Assembly: GCF_015689335.1 (NCBI RefSeq)
Contig: NZ_CP065053.1
Span: 1,054,001-1,118,000 of the forward strand
Source of the DNA: Massilia antarctica
GTDB taxonomy: Bacteria > Pseudomonadota > Gammaproteobacteria > Burkholderiales > Burkholderiaceae_D
Length of the DNA: 64,000 bases
Reading direction: 5' to 3'
Shown here: in pieces, positions 1-8,025 of the stretch
How positions within the stretch are numbered: the first letter of the stretch is position 1
Layout of the letters: the number at the start of each line of letters is the position of its first letter
Translations under genes and position numbers: made by a program
The notes under the pieces: model-generated
Databases searched by the model: none
The model's input: only the letters and a program-made list of their open reading frames with translations
Told to the model about the DNA's origin: nothing

Positions 1-51
1 GGGACGGATCTGCTGTTCAATCATGTTAAAACGGGCTTGTTCGATATTCAT
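1..51 (-). CDS. pcm: Protein-L-isoaspartate O-methyltransferase family, N-terminus only
   Basis: Only the first 17 codons are in the window; the gene runs off the left edge. They read MNIEQARFNMIEQQIRP, the opening of betaproteobacterial Pcm-like methyltransferases, which use S-adenosylmethionine to repair isoaspartyl residues. In related genomes this gene is often followed by a rhodanese gene and tolC, which would fit a tetR regulator next door, but neither is visible here. The start is the ATG at 51. The ribosome-binding site is weak. The call rests on a short peptide. Confidence 0.6.
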   Translation of the reverse strand, partial: MNIEQARFNMIEQQIRP

Positions 52-185
52 CTTGTGCTCGGTGAGGAAAAATAATAATCCGATATTTTATCGTTGAACG
101 GCCTCAGAACACACATCTTAACGATCTGAGGCCCCGGATCGCGAGAAATTGCGACAGTCTGCAGTTTAGAGGGGATGAACGCCCC

Positions 186-206
186 AAAACGCCGCTCTGG
201 CGCTTT
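186..206. terminator. Weak hairpin after tetR
   Basis: A CGCC-GCTCT-GGCG hairpin flanked by A and T tracts lies just past the tetR stop codon. With a 4-bp GC stem it could end transcription in either direction, but it is marginal. The rest of 52-213 shows nothing else. Confidence 0.35.
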
Positions 207-213
207 TGACAAG

Positions 214-876
214 TCATGGGGCGGCCGCGGATAGCTCCGGCGCACGCGGCAGCAAGCCGGTGAGGGTCATGGTGAGGAAGGAATCGATGAAGGCCACCGG
301 GTCGAGCTCGGCCATGTCGCAGGGGCCGATCGAGTGTTTCCACAGCATCAGCATGAGCATGGGGGCGATCAGGATCTGGGTAGTCAGGAAGACGTCGAGC
401 GGGCGGAAGTCGCCGCATGCGACGGCGCGCTCCAACATGCCGCCGATCATTGTGCTGCCACGCTGGATGACTTCTTCGCGGTAGAAGACGGCAATATCGG
501 GGAAGTTGTTCGCTTCGGCCATGACCAGCTTGATCATGCCCGAGGATTTGGTGGCGCCGGCGTTTTCCCACCAGGCCATCATGACGGCGCGCAGCAGGTC
601 GGCGCTGTGGCCCTCGAAACTGGCGATCATGTCCTCGGCCGCGCCCAGGGCCGGCACGATGGTGTCGCGCACGACGGCCTTGAACAGTTCTTCCTTGTTG
701 GTGAAATACAGGTACAGGGTGCCCTTGGACACGCCTGCGCGCTTGGCCACGTCTTCCAGCCGCGTGGACGCGAAACCGCGCTCGACGAACAGGTCGAGGG
801 CGGCGGCGAGCAATTCCTGGGGTCGCGCGTCTTTACGGCGCTCCCAGCGCGGCTTCATCTCAAGGGGACATTGCAT
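214..876 (-). CDS. TetR/AcrR-family transcriptional regulator
   Basis: A repressor of about 220 residues with an N-terminal TetR helix-turn-helix (VAKRAGVSKGTLYLYF) followed by a variable helical ligand-binding and dimerisation domain. Such proteins usually control an efflux operon or their own gene; no target is visible here. The frame stays open upstream to 1032, but a good promoter at 910-938 lies inside that extension, so the start must be ATG 876 (GGAA about 9 nt upstream) or ATG 858. The ligand cannot be deduced. Confidence 0.9.
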   Translation of the reverse strand: MQCPLEMKPRWERRKDARPQELLAAALDLFVERGFASTRLEDVAKRAGVSKGTLYLYFTNKEELFKAVVRDTIVPALGAAEDMIASFEGHSADLLRAVMMAWWENAGATKSSGMIKLVMAEANNFPDIAVFYREEVIQRGSTMIGGMLERAVACGDFRPLDVFLTTQILIAPMLMLMLWKHSIGPCDMAELDPVAFIDSFLTMTLTGLLPRAPELSAAAP

Positions 877-909
877 GGGGTCTATTCCGTAACTTACCTG
901 CGAGTCATT

Positions 910-938
910 AATATAGACCGATGGTTTCACCCCGTCAA
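910..938 (-). promoter_or_regulatory. Sigma70-type promoter of tetR
   Basis: On the minus strand TTGACG and TATATT are separated by exactly 17 bp, which puts the transcription start near 903 and a leader of about 27 nt before ATG 876. This promoter decides the tetR start codon. It lies next to the tandem repeats at 957-1020. Confidence 0.7.
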
Positions 939-956
939 GTTTGCGTGCATCGTCGG

Positions 957-1020
957 GCGACAGATGAGCTTGCACTAGCGACACATGAGATTGCACCGGC
1001 CGACGCATGAGTTTGCACTG
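957..1020. repeat. Three tandem ~21-bp repeats, possible IS21-family end
   Basis: Three imperfect head-to-tail units lie at 957-977, 978-998 and 999-1020, built on GCGACA-ATGAG-TTGCACTG; a partial GCGA follows. IS21-family elements carry such multiple terminal repeats, so this may be a leftover insertion-sequence end. No transposase gene is nearby. The position marks the border between GC-rich tetR and the less GC-rich genes to the right. The rest of 1021-1210 shows no gene. Confidence 0.45.
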
Positions 1021-1210
1021 GCGATTACACATTTTGTGTTCGCGCGGGGATGGCTCACAAGTTGACTGCGGAAGTTGGCATCGCTTTGCGTCGCAAACTG
1101 TGCGGATTGTTCGCAGGGAACATCGCTGGTCATCCTACATTTGCGTACTAGGCCGTAATTTTCCGTGCTAATTTGCGGTCTTGATCGAGAGAGTGCAGGA
1201 GCGAAGATTT

Positions 1211-3049
1211 CTATGCCACCTCAATTTGAGCTGCTGTGAATAGCTTTTTCTCCAGAAGCTCTAGTTTTGCAGCGGCAGCGTTCTGAGAATACATCACGAT
1301 ACGTAGATCTTTTTCTGCTCTCGAAAAGCAAACGTATGCGAGGTTATTACTCAGACGGCGCTGACGGTCGGTAGGTTCGCCTCCAGCAGATTTCGGTGTA
1401 AGTGTTTTTGCGAAGCTGTAGTTATTCCATGCGGACCCCACATCATCGATCACTACAAGGACGCTTTCATATTCTTCACCCTTGACACCATGTTGCGTGC
1501 TGAATTCCGTATTGTCGTCAATGAATTCGCAGTAAGTGGCAATTTCTTCCAAACCCATGTCAAATAATGCATCCGCAAGCCAGTCGCCCTTTTCCAACGC
1601 GTGCTTTTCTACATCGAAAGGTTCTTCGCGACGATTGCGATCAAGGCTTTCCACCAGGCGCTTTGAAGCTGGATAGAGGTCGTTTTTTCGAAAGTATCTG
1701 AGAATATCTTCAACGGTTTTCGCATCCCACATTTCATTCAAGTCGCTTATGATTGTGTCAACGCGTTTTCGCATTTCTATGAGCGGGCGGCTTGCATTTT
1801 TTCCTTTAGGGTCAAATGCCGGACTATTTTGACGAAGAATGTCTATCATTCCTCTGCCATCCTTAGCACGCGAAGCCTTTACAAGCGGATATAGGCAAAC
1901 AATAAATGGTTTGAGAAGATAGTGCTCGCCATTCTCATAATCATCCTGTGCGCGTGTCGAAGCGTAGTCACCAGTAAATAAGTTATGCAGATCAGAGAAA
2001 CCGAGCCGCCTTGCGATCATCTGCCTGACAAGGTACAGGTGCTTTATTTTCTCCTTGCCCTTCCACCCCCATTGCGCCATTGCATCGTCAAGTTTATAGG
2101 AAGCGCTTTCTATCTGCTCGGGCGTGTAACGTCCTCTAGGAGCTCCCGGCTTATCAGTCTGGATAAGCCTAAGGATGACGCTTCCTTCTATGTCTGCGTT
2201 TTTGCCAGCAGGGAATTGCTGGATATCTTTACGAAATGCATTGAGAAGGTTAATAACGTTAACAGAACACCTGAAATTCTCTTCCTTTGGGATTCGCATG
2301 GAATCCGCTGGACCCTTAAAGTCTCCGGCCCTCTTGTCATAAATCTGTTGCATCGGATCGCCAAAGTATCCAATAATTGGAAGACCAGGATTTTGACAAA
2401 GCATATTTAAAGCTTCAACTACGTTCTCCTGCGTATCCTGTGCCTCATCAACAAAAATATAGGGATATTTTTGTCCCATTATTTTTCGCAGTTGAGGACT
2501 TGCTGCAATCATATATGCGGCGACATCAATTACATCTTCGTGGCCAATTTCCCCCTGAAGATAATTGCTGAAATTGGAATCGTTATAGGTGAATGACGGG
2601 ACGCTAGCTAATCCTAGCAAGTCCTGCGCAAGTTGTTCGGCTTTTGTTCGCGCAGTTAAAGCTTTCTTGCTCTTTCCCCCATCGTCATCCGCCCTCTGTT
2701 TTGCAATCCGGCCCGGTATTATTTTTTCTTGAAGTGCCTTGCGAATGCTTGGTGTGAAACGCTTTATCTCACTCCAAAGAAAGCCGTGCAATGTGCTTAT
2801 GATGTAGAGATCATCCCAGCCGAGCCGCGACGAAATTACTGCAACAGCGCGCTTGGTATATGTGACGCACACGATTCGTTGAGCTTCGCGCCTAAGGTGT
2901 TTTCCGTGTTGATTTCTAATGTTGTCCAGCGCGGAGATGAGCGAGGTTGTCTTTCCCGAGCCTGCGCCAGCAATCACGTAGAAGCTCTGCTGCTCGTTGA
3001 TGCACGCTTGAATTTGGTGATCAGCCTTTGTAGCTTTGAGTGTCTTCAT
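1211..3049 (-). CDS. UvrD/PcrA-like helicase, GajB-like partner of OLD nuclease
   Basis: A superfamily 1 helicase of 612 residues. Visible motifs are Walker A (AGAGSGKT, residues 27-34), the DEAQD box, a motif V-like HGVKGEEYESV near the C-terminus and motif VI (CFSRAEKDL). It starts at ATG 3049 with AGGA six bases upstream, 20 bp after the stop of the OLD/TOPRIM nuclease gene, so the two form an operon. OLD nuclease plus UvrD-like helicase is the gene content of Gabija defence and of class 2 OLD loci; GajB is typically around 500 residues, so this one is somewhat long. GC content is visibly lower than in flanking genes. Function is inferred from domain pairing. Confidence 0.85.
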   Translation of the reverse strand: MKTLKATKADHQIQACINEQQSFYVIAGAGSGKTTSLISALDNIRNQHGKHLRREAQRIVCVTYTKRAVAVISSRLGWDDLYIISTLHGFLWSEIKRFTPSIRKALQEKIIPGRIAKQRADDDGGKSKKALTARTKAEQLAQDLLGLASVPSFTYNDSNFSNYLQGEIGHEDVIDVAAYMIAASPQLRKIMGQKYPYIFVDEAQDTQENVVEALNMLCQNPGLPIIGYFGDPMQQIYDKRAGDFKGPADSMRIPKEENFRCSVNVINLLNAFRKDIQQFPAGKNADIEGSVILRLIQTDKPGAPRGRYTPEQIESASYKLDDAMAQWGWKGKEKIKHLYLVRQMIARRLGFSDLHNLFTGDYASTRAQDDYENGEHYLLKPFIVCLYPLVKASRAKDGRGMIDILRQNSPAFDPKGKNASRPLIEMRKRVDTIISDLNEMWDAKTVEDILRYFRKNDLYPASKRLVESLDRNRREEPFDVEKHALEKGDWLADALFDMGLEEIATYCEFIDDNTEFSTQHGVKGEEYESVLVVIDDVGSAWNNYSFAKTLTPKSAGGEPTDRQRRLSNNLAYVCFSRAEKDLRIVMYSQNAAAAKLELLEKKLFTAAQIEVA

Positions 3050-3069
3050 TCTATGTCCTAGTCGCTCGT

Positions 3070-5199
3070 CTACAGAACTTCGGTGTTTGCGATTGGCGAT
3101 AGTCTATTCTCAAGCCACTTTAGCCCTTCTACAATATAGATTGGGGTAGTCCATACAACTTGAGAGGATGCTATCGCCAGCGCGAATTCAGTTTTTTTAA
3201 AACTCTGGTCGCGGACCTCGCCATAAACTTTCTCTATGATCTCATCACGAGTCATAGTAGCTGTCAAACCCAAGCCGATGGAAATCTGTTCGTCGCCTTT
3301 GAAAATCGCCAAATTTTCATAAATGAACGTCTCTTCCAGGGTCCGACCATGCATCTCATCCACACCGACTTTGACTGGCTTTTGAAATGTAACAAAACAC
3401 TGTCCAGATTGGACTAGTTGCTCCTCCGACTTAAGCGCTACGAGTTCGTCCCGAGTGCTCTTTGCCAACAGCGACTTTAATGCTGCATTTGACGTTCGTG
3501 CTCCAGCCTTGTCGGCCCGGCATGCTCGCCTCGCATCAGCAGCATCAACAGTATCGATGTCGGTGATAACGAGAAATGGAGTCCCAATGAAGCTGAGCAA
3601 ACTAGCGAGCTTGTGGGCGTATGCTCCGCCAACCTCTAGAATCGTTACATATCGATTCGAGAGTAGCGTTGCGTTTTTTTCGATCATCTGAGGAAGCAAC
3701 AATTTTTCGACTGTGCCCTCGACAAGAATGGTCGCATCGGCAAAGAACAGATCGCAGTGAGTTAATTTTAGGTACTTCTTCAGAAAGTCGATAGTCGCTT
3801 GCTGCTGCTGTTTCCTCAGCTCAGCAAGTAGTACCTCCTTCGCTTCCTTTACTAATTTTTCTTCTGCGGCAGTGAGCGCGCGAAGCGGCTCCGGAGAGGG
3901 CCTGAAGTCATGAAGGTTAAGAATCTTAGTTGCACTTGGGGTCGCCGAAACATTTCCGATATGAGACTTCATGGGCACGCGGCAGAAGTACCGAATTTTG
4001 TCAAATTCGACTGCATCAACAATATGAGAAGAGTGCGTCGAGATTGCCAGCTGAGGCGTAACTCCTCCCATACCCAGTGCCTTGGCTGTTTCGCGCAAAA
4101 TTCTCGATATGTTTGCGATGAACACTTGCTGAACCTGCGCATGAAGGTGAACTTCTGGCTCTTCGATAAAAATGAGTTGGCACAGCTCTCGCCCACTCTC
4201 CGTAGATAGCCACTGAGCGTGGTAGTGGTTTAACTGTATCGCAATATAGATGAGGTTCTTAAAGCCCAGTCCGTTGTAAGCTTCAGGGAGCTCGTGCTTC
4301 AATACCTCGTCAACATAGAATAATTCCGTACTTCCCTGAAGTGCATCTTGTGCGCTCATCGATGAAACTAGGCGCAATACCCTATCATGCGCGGATGGAA
4401 CTCCGAGACCAGAAATTACGGCAAGTAAAGGCTTAAAGTGCGTGTCGTAGTGCGCGGTGAGTCGGGAATTGTTTTCGTCGATGACTCTGTTTGCCGCTTC
4501 GTTCTCTGCCGGCTTCTCCAAATTACTACTGTAGTAAGCTGAAAATGCCGCAGACAGACGGTTGACCCGGCCGCTATCCTGATCATGAATACCCCTCTGG
4601 GCATCAATGAAGTCAACCCGTATCAGTGAGTTGAGCGTCCGCTTACCCTCTTTGGATTCAATCTCCGTTTCTTTTATTTCACTCCCTTCAATTGACAGCG
4701 CATAGTAACGAACTGAAAAATATCGAGAAAGTTTGGGCACCTGCTTCAAAAACTGCGACAGGCTCTTTTGACGTTTTCCTTCAGTAGCCGGAACCATCGT
4801 CGCGTATTCATCTCGCAGTAACTGACCGTCATGAATGCAATACTGAAGTCGGATGCCGATCTTATCAAAGTCAGTCGAAACATCGGGTAGCAACGAGAAA
4901 ACTCAGCCGAATTCAGTCTCGGGATCAATCGATAACCAGATATCCATTTCAATTGTCGGTAGACTAATCGCGTTCATGCCTGAGTCTTGGCCGTATCGAT
5001 CCAACTCACTTATACATGCAACGGTGAAATCATTTACGGTAAATTCGCCACCGCGATCAAAAAATAGACGAAAGGCAGCAACGGCAGATGTTTTTCCGCT
5101 GTTATTGGGACCGACGAAAACTGTGTGATCGTCCTCAAGGCTGAACTGAACATCTTCTAAACGCCGAAAATTGCGAAATAATATTTGCGACACCTTCAT
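3070..5199 (-). pseudogene. OLD-family ATPase/TOPRIM nuclease (GajA-like) interrupted by an in-frame TGA
   Basis: Codons 1-98 (5199-4906) encode the ATPase N-terminus with Walker A GPNNSGKT at residues 30-37. A TGA follows at 4905-4903, and the same frame then stays open to 3070. The downstream part holds the Walker B-like IFIEEPEVHLH (about residue 346), an H-loop (STHSSH), and a TOPRIM domain with E494 in ILVEGT and the acidic pair in ITDIDT (about 547/549). Total length would be about 709 codons. Reading frame is kept across the stop, so this is a nonsense change, a sequencing error or read-through, not a frameshift. Without read-through the ATPase is split and Walker A is lost from the nuclease part. 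The start has AAAGGAAA upstream. It is paired with the helicase at 1211-3049. Confidence 0.8.
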
Positions 5200-5290
5200 G
5201 GAAATTTCCTTTTAGTTCTAATTGACCGAGTTCGCACAATTCATATGCTCATGCGCCACTTCGAAAACACACCAGGCTTGCATTTTGGAA

Positions 5291-5320
5291 ATTATCATTC
5301 TTTGTCAAAAATGACAACAA
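5291..5320 (-). promoter_or_regulatory. Candidate promoter of the OLD-helicase operon
   Basis: Minus-strand TTGTTG and GATAAT lie 18 bp apart, about 90 bp upstream of the ATG at 5199. The palindrome at 5302-5317 fills most of the spacer, the arrangement expected for repression. Confidence 0.45.
5302..5317. promoter_or_regulatory. Palindromic operator-like site TTGTCA-N4-TGACAA
   Basis: A perfect 6-bp inverted repeat separated by AAAA in an AT-rich, otherwise unstructured region. It overlaps the candidate promoter of the nuclease-helicase operon and lies 185 bp before the small HTH-like ORF on the other strand. A related spaced pair, GACA and TGTC, occurs around 5380-5400. Confidence 0.5.
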
Positions 5321-5501
5321 AGAAATTTCGCCAGGTGTCCCCCAAATCAATCCAAAACTCAAAGAAAATCACTTTTCTGACAATTCCACAGAAATCTGTC
5401 GTTGCAAATATTTGACAAAAAACAGTGTAATCAATGGCTTGCGCACTAACTGATAACCGTGTAAGTTTCCGCACATGCAAGCATGAAACTGGAACAAATC
5501 T

Positions 5502-5624
5502 ATGAATCGAGCCGCAGAAGATGTATTGAAAGACTTCAGTTTTCGCGGAATTTCCGTGGCGGAATGGGGGAGGCGCTTTGCGATGTTCTGGGGAGTCAGC
5601 CAATCCCGTCATCACCGACCTTGA
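5502..5624 (+). CDS. Small DNA-binding-like ORF, possibly frameshifted
   Basis: A 40-codon ORF starting MNRAAEDVLKDFSFRGISVA. The stretch up to AEW resembles the first helices of short phage-type repressors (typical core GISVAEWARxxGFS). After a run of five G residues near 5566 the similarity stops, while the +1 frame gives EALCDVLGSQ, which would fit the second half of the helix-turn-helix. The gene may therefore be broken by a one-base slip. It is divergent from the nuclease-helicase operon and could be its regulator. The family assignment is from pattern only. Confidence 0.35.
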   Translation: MNRAAEDVLKDFSFRGISVAEWGRRFAMFWGVSQSRHHRP

Positions 5625-5995
5625 AAGCGGAGCCACTGGTTGGAAAGGATCGCAGGCCAGTTCTCACGCCGTTTCGAGTGTGACAAGGCATGGATAGATC
5701 CGCTATTGGAACAGGTTGGGATATTGCCCGTTACGCTCCTATTAGCCTCATGCTCCAACCCATAACTGCGAAATCTTCCAAAAATTTGGAGCCCGTGCAT
5801 GACCCTGAACAACTCGCCCTTCGACCTTGTCGGTCTATCCGAAGCGAATCGTCCCATCCGATTACCATCGTGACGCCGGCACCGAAAAGCGCGACACCAT
5901 CACAAGTTGAGCAGGACGCCAGTTAGTCGGATTCGAGCTGCCGGCTTTAACGGCATTTTTAATCGGCTCATCGCGGCCGGAAGACGCCGGGGTGA
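5625..5995. other. Intergenic, no gene recognised
   Basis: This 371-bp stretch separates the small ORF from the stop of the metallohydrolase gene. Short open frames exist but none looks like a protein. If the small ORF at 5502 is frameshifted, its decayed remainder could occupy the first 60 bp. I see no convincing terminator. Confidence 0.5.
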
Positions 5996-6721
5996 TTACA
6001 GAAAATCGTTCAACAGTTTCACGCCGTTTGCGCATTTAATCTTCTCCATCTCGGCACCGGAGAATATTCTCTCTACTCTACCCAAGTCGTCACTGGCACG
6101 CTGTTCGCTGGCGCTCCAGCATGCATCGCTGCCGTACACGAGCTGCTCCACGTCGACCGTGTCCTTAATCAGCGTGAGCAGGTCCGTCGCGCTACCGATA
6201 TTTGCACGTGCGGCGGTCTCGGACAGGCATGATGTATCGATAAAAATGTTTTTGTGACGGCGCGCCCAGTGGAGGACAGTCCGGAAATTTTCGCCGCCCA
6301 GATGTGATACCAGTAACTTCAGATCAGAAAATCGCTCCACAATCGCGGCGAGGTGGCGCTCAGCGTCGCGCTCATCGAAACGCCCAGTATCATGTCGGCT
6401 CAGATGCAGCACCATGGGCACCCCGGCCGCCGCGCTGACTCGGCATAGATCCATCAAGTGTCCAGTGTCATCCGCCGTGCTCAATTCAAGGTGCTTGTAA
6501 GCGACGGCCTGCCTGTGTTCGATCAGATCCAGCAGCCAGTGGGCCTGTTGCTTGCCGCGTCCGGAAAATAGGGCGCAGCGGTGGCCAAATTGGCGCGCGA
6601 AGGCGAGGCAGGCCGGGTTTTCCTCATTGCTGCGGCTGACCACGCAACCGCGCCAGGTCGATGCCGTTTCAGTGAACGCTAAGCGTTTGCGGCGAAGGTG
6701 GAAATGTCCGTCGTAAATCAT
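5996..6721 (-). CDS. TIM-barrel metal-dependent hydrolase (amidohydrolase/TatD-like)
   Basis: A 241-residue protein that opens MIYDGHFHLRRK. The HxH pair at the first strand, a VLHLSRHD segment, VSHLGG and YGSDACW near the C-terminus are the metal-ligand positions of the amidohydrolase/TatD superfamily. Start ATG 6721 overlaps the stop of the two-TM gene by ATGA, so the two are translationally coupled. The substrate cannot be told; TatD-type DNases and amidohydrolase_2 lactonases share this pattern. A role in defence is suggested only by the neighbourhood. The frame is open further upstream, but that part lies inside the preceding gene. Confidence 0.7.
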   Translation of the reverse strand: MIYDGHFHLRRKRLAFTETASTWRGCVVSRSNEENPACLAFARQFGHRCALFSGRGKQQAHWLLDLIEHRQAVAYKHLELSTADDTGHLMDLCRVSAAAGVPMVLHLSRHDTGRFDERDAERHLAAIVERFSDLKLLVSHLGGENFRTVLHWARRHKNIFIDTSCLSETAARANIGSATDLLTLIKDTVDVEQLVYGSDACWSASEQRASDDLGRVERIFSGAEMEKIKCANGVKLLNDFL

Positions 6722-7545
6722 GGCTCTTCTCCATTCCAAAAGATCAGCAGATCGTAGCCCATTTCGGCGTTGAACACTTGCTGCTGAACGTTTGCTGTCA
6801 TCCTGATGGGGGTGCGGCATCCAGTCGAACTGCCATGCGTTGTCTTCAGTACTTCACCATACAGATAGGCGTGCACTTGGGCCGGGGCCTTGCCTTCAAC
6901 AGCCCAGCTGATCTTTGCGGAATCGACCCGCGAACCGATGCTCAAGGCGTAGTGGCAAGTGTCGCATCTGAGTACTTCTGTGCTCAGCAAACACCCCTGC
7001 AAATATTCGTTGCGCGTCCCGTCAAGCTGTACGGTCCCGGAGATGTTGCTATCGTTGATCGTCAAATCGACGTGAGTGCCTTGCCCCGGACGCGTTTTGA
7101 CGATTTTTTTCAGGTACGAGTCATCCTTCCAAGAGCCCTTGCAAGAGCGCTTGAATTTCAGCTCACCCACATTTTTCGTGAGCATATTGAACTTTCGTTC
7201 GACGTGTACTTTCAGTTCAACAAGCGCATCCGGGGATGCTTGCTCGAAATGCAGCTTGATTGTTGTCTGATCACTCTCCAGCCAGAAATCGTCGGCCGAC
7301 AGTTCCGCATAGTCGGAAACAAACTCCCAGAAAACCACCGCAAATGCAGCAAGCAGTGCGCCCGCAGTGTACTTGAATACCTCGGAAAACAGCTTGGCCG
7401 GCCCGCCATCGACCACTGCCCCGGCAATGAGCAATGCAAGCGTCATCAAGGATAGTACGCCCAACCGATGGCTTTTGACGAAGATCGCGAGGCGGCGGAA
7501 ACTCTCGCGTATCGACTCTTTCAAATCCGAAACTAGGACTCCCAT
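6718..7545 (-). CDS. Two-transmembrane protein of unknown function
   Basis: A 275-residue protein with a short basic cytoplasmic N-terminus and two hydrophobic segments (about residues 30-47 and 60-77). A soluble domain of about 190 residues follows; it is rich in beta-prone stretches and contains a CDTCHY motif. Start ATG 7545 has AGGATG upstream. It overlaps the hydrolase gene by 4 bp. The two-TM-plus-globular layout recalls membrane effectors of antiphage systems, but I recognise no named family in the globular part. Confidence 0.7.
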   Translation of the reverse strand: MGVLVSDLKESIRESFRRLAIFVKSHRLGVLSLMTLALLIAGAVVDGGPAKLFSEVFKYTAGALLAAFAVVFWEFVSDYAELSADDFWLESDQTTIKLHFEQASPDALVELKVHVERKFNMLTKNVGELKFKRSCKGSWKDDSYLKKIVKTRPGQGTHVDLTINDSNISGTVQLDGTRNEYLQGCLLSTEVLRCDTCHYALSIGSRVDSAKISWAVEGKAPAQVHAYLYGEVLKTTHGSSTGCRTPIRMTANVQQQVFNAEMGYDLLIFWNGEEP

Positions 7546-8025
7546 TGAGCATCCTCGAGAAGTGACGGGCGTACTGGTATCGTACAGATCTACGTCGATT
7601 GATACAACTAAAATTGAAGGTGGCGACAGGGGAGGAACGTACTTTGATTTGCGTCAACCGGCCTATTAATCTGCACCGAAATTATAGGGTGAACGGGCTC
7701 GCAGTCGTGTCGTGCTGGCCGGCAGCCCAGTATCTCCATGAGTCACAAAACAAGAACTTGAGCGACCCGCCGATTGGCGAAAACGGGTTTGTCGGAGCAG
7801 CACGAAACGGCTTGAGGTTCTCAAGAAGCGGTCGCGCAAATCCCGATACCGTCGCAGCGATCCCGTATTCGCTGAATCTATGGCCAGAGCTGACGCGCTA
7901 CAGCGACGGGCCTTCCCTTTCCCGGGACAGTGCAAGCGGATTTGTCGTCCAACGTTGGACGACTAGCAAGGTTATACATGTCGACACCGCCCCCGTCGAT
8001 CAGCTGCAAGGCAGTTCAGCGTTGC
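7546..8025. other. Intergenic with a perfect palindrome, otherwise empty
   Basis: 480 bp lie between the start of the two-TM gene and the stop of the nuclease-like gene, both on the minus strand. The region should hold the promoter of the two-TM operon. Apart from the 20-bp palindrome at 7944-7963 I see no gene or clear terminator; open frames on the plus strand here have no protein-like composition. Confidence 0.5.
7944..7963. promoter_or_regulatory. Perfect 20-bp palindrome GTCGTCCAACGTTGGACGAC
   Basis: Each 10-base arm is the exact reverse complement of the other, with no spacer. Such a site fits a dimeric repressor. It lacks a loop and a T-run, so a terminator is unlikely. It sits about 80 bp past the stop of the nuclease-like gene and about 400 bp upstream of the two-TM gene; a TATACAT sequence follows on the plus strand. 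Confidence 0.5.
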
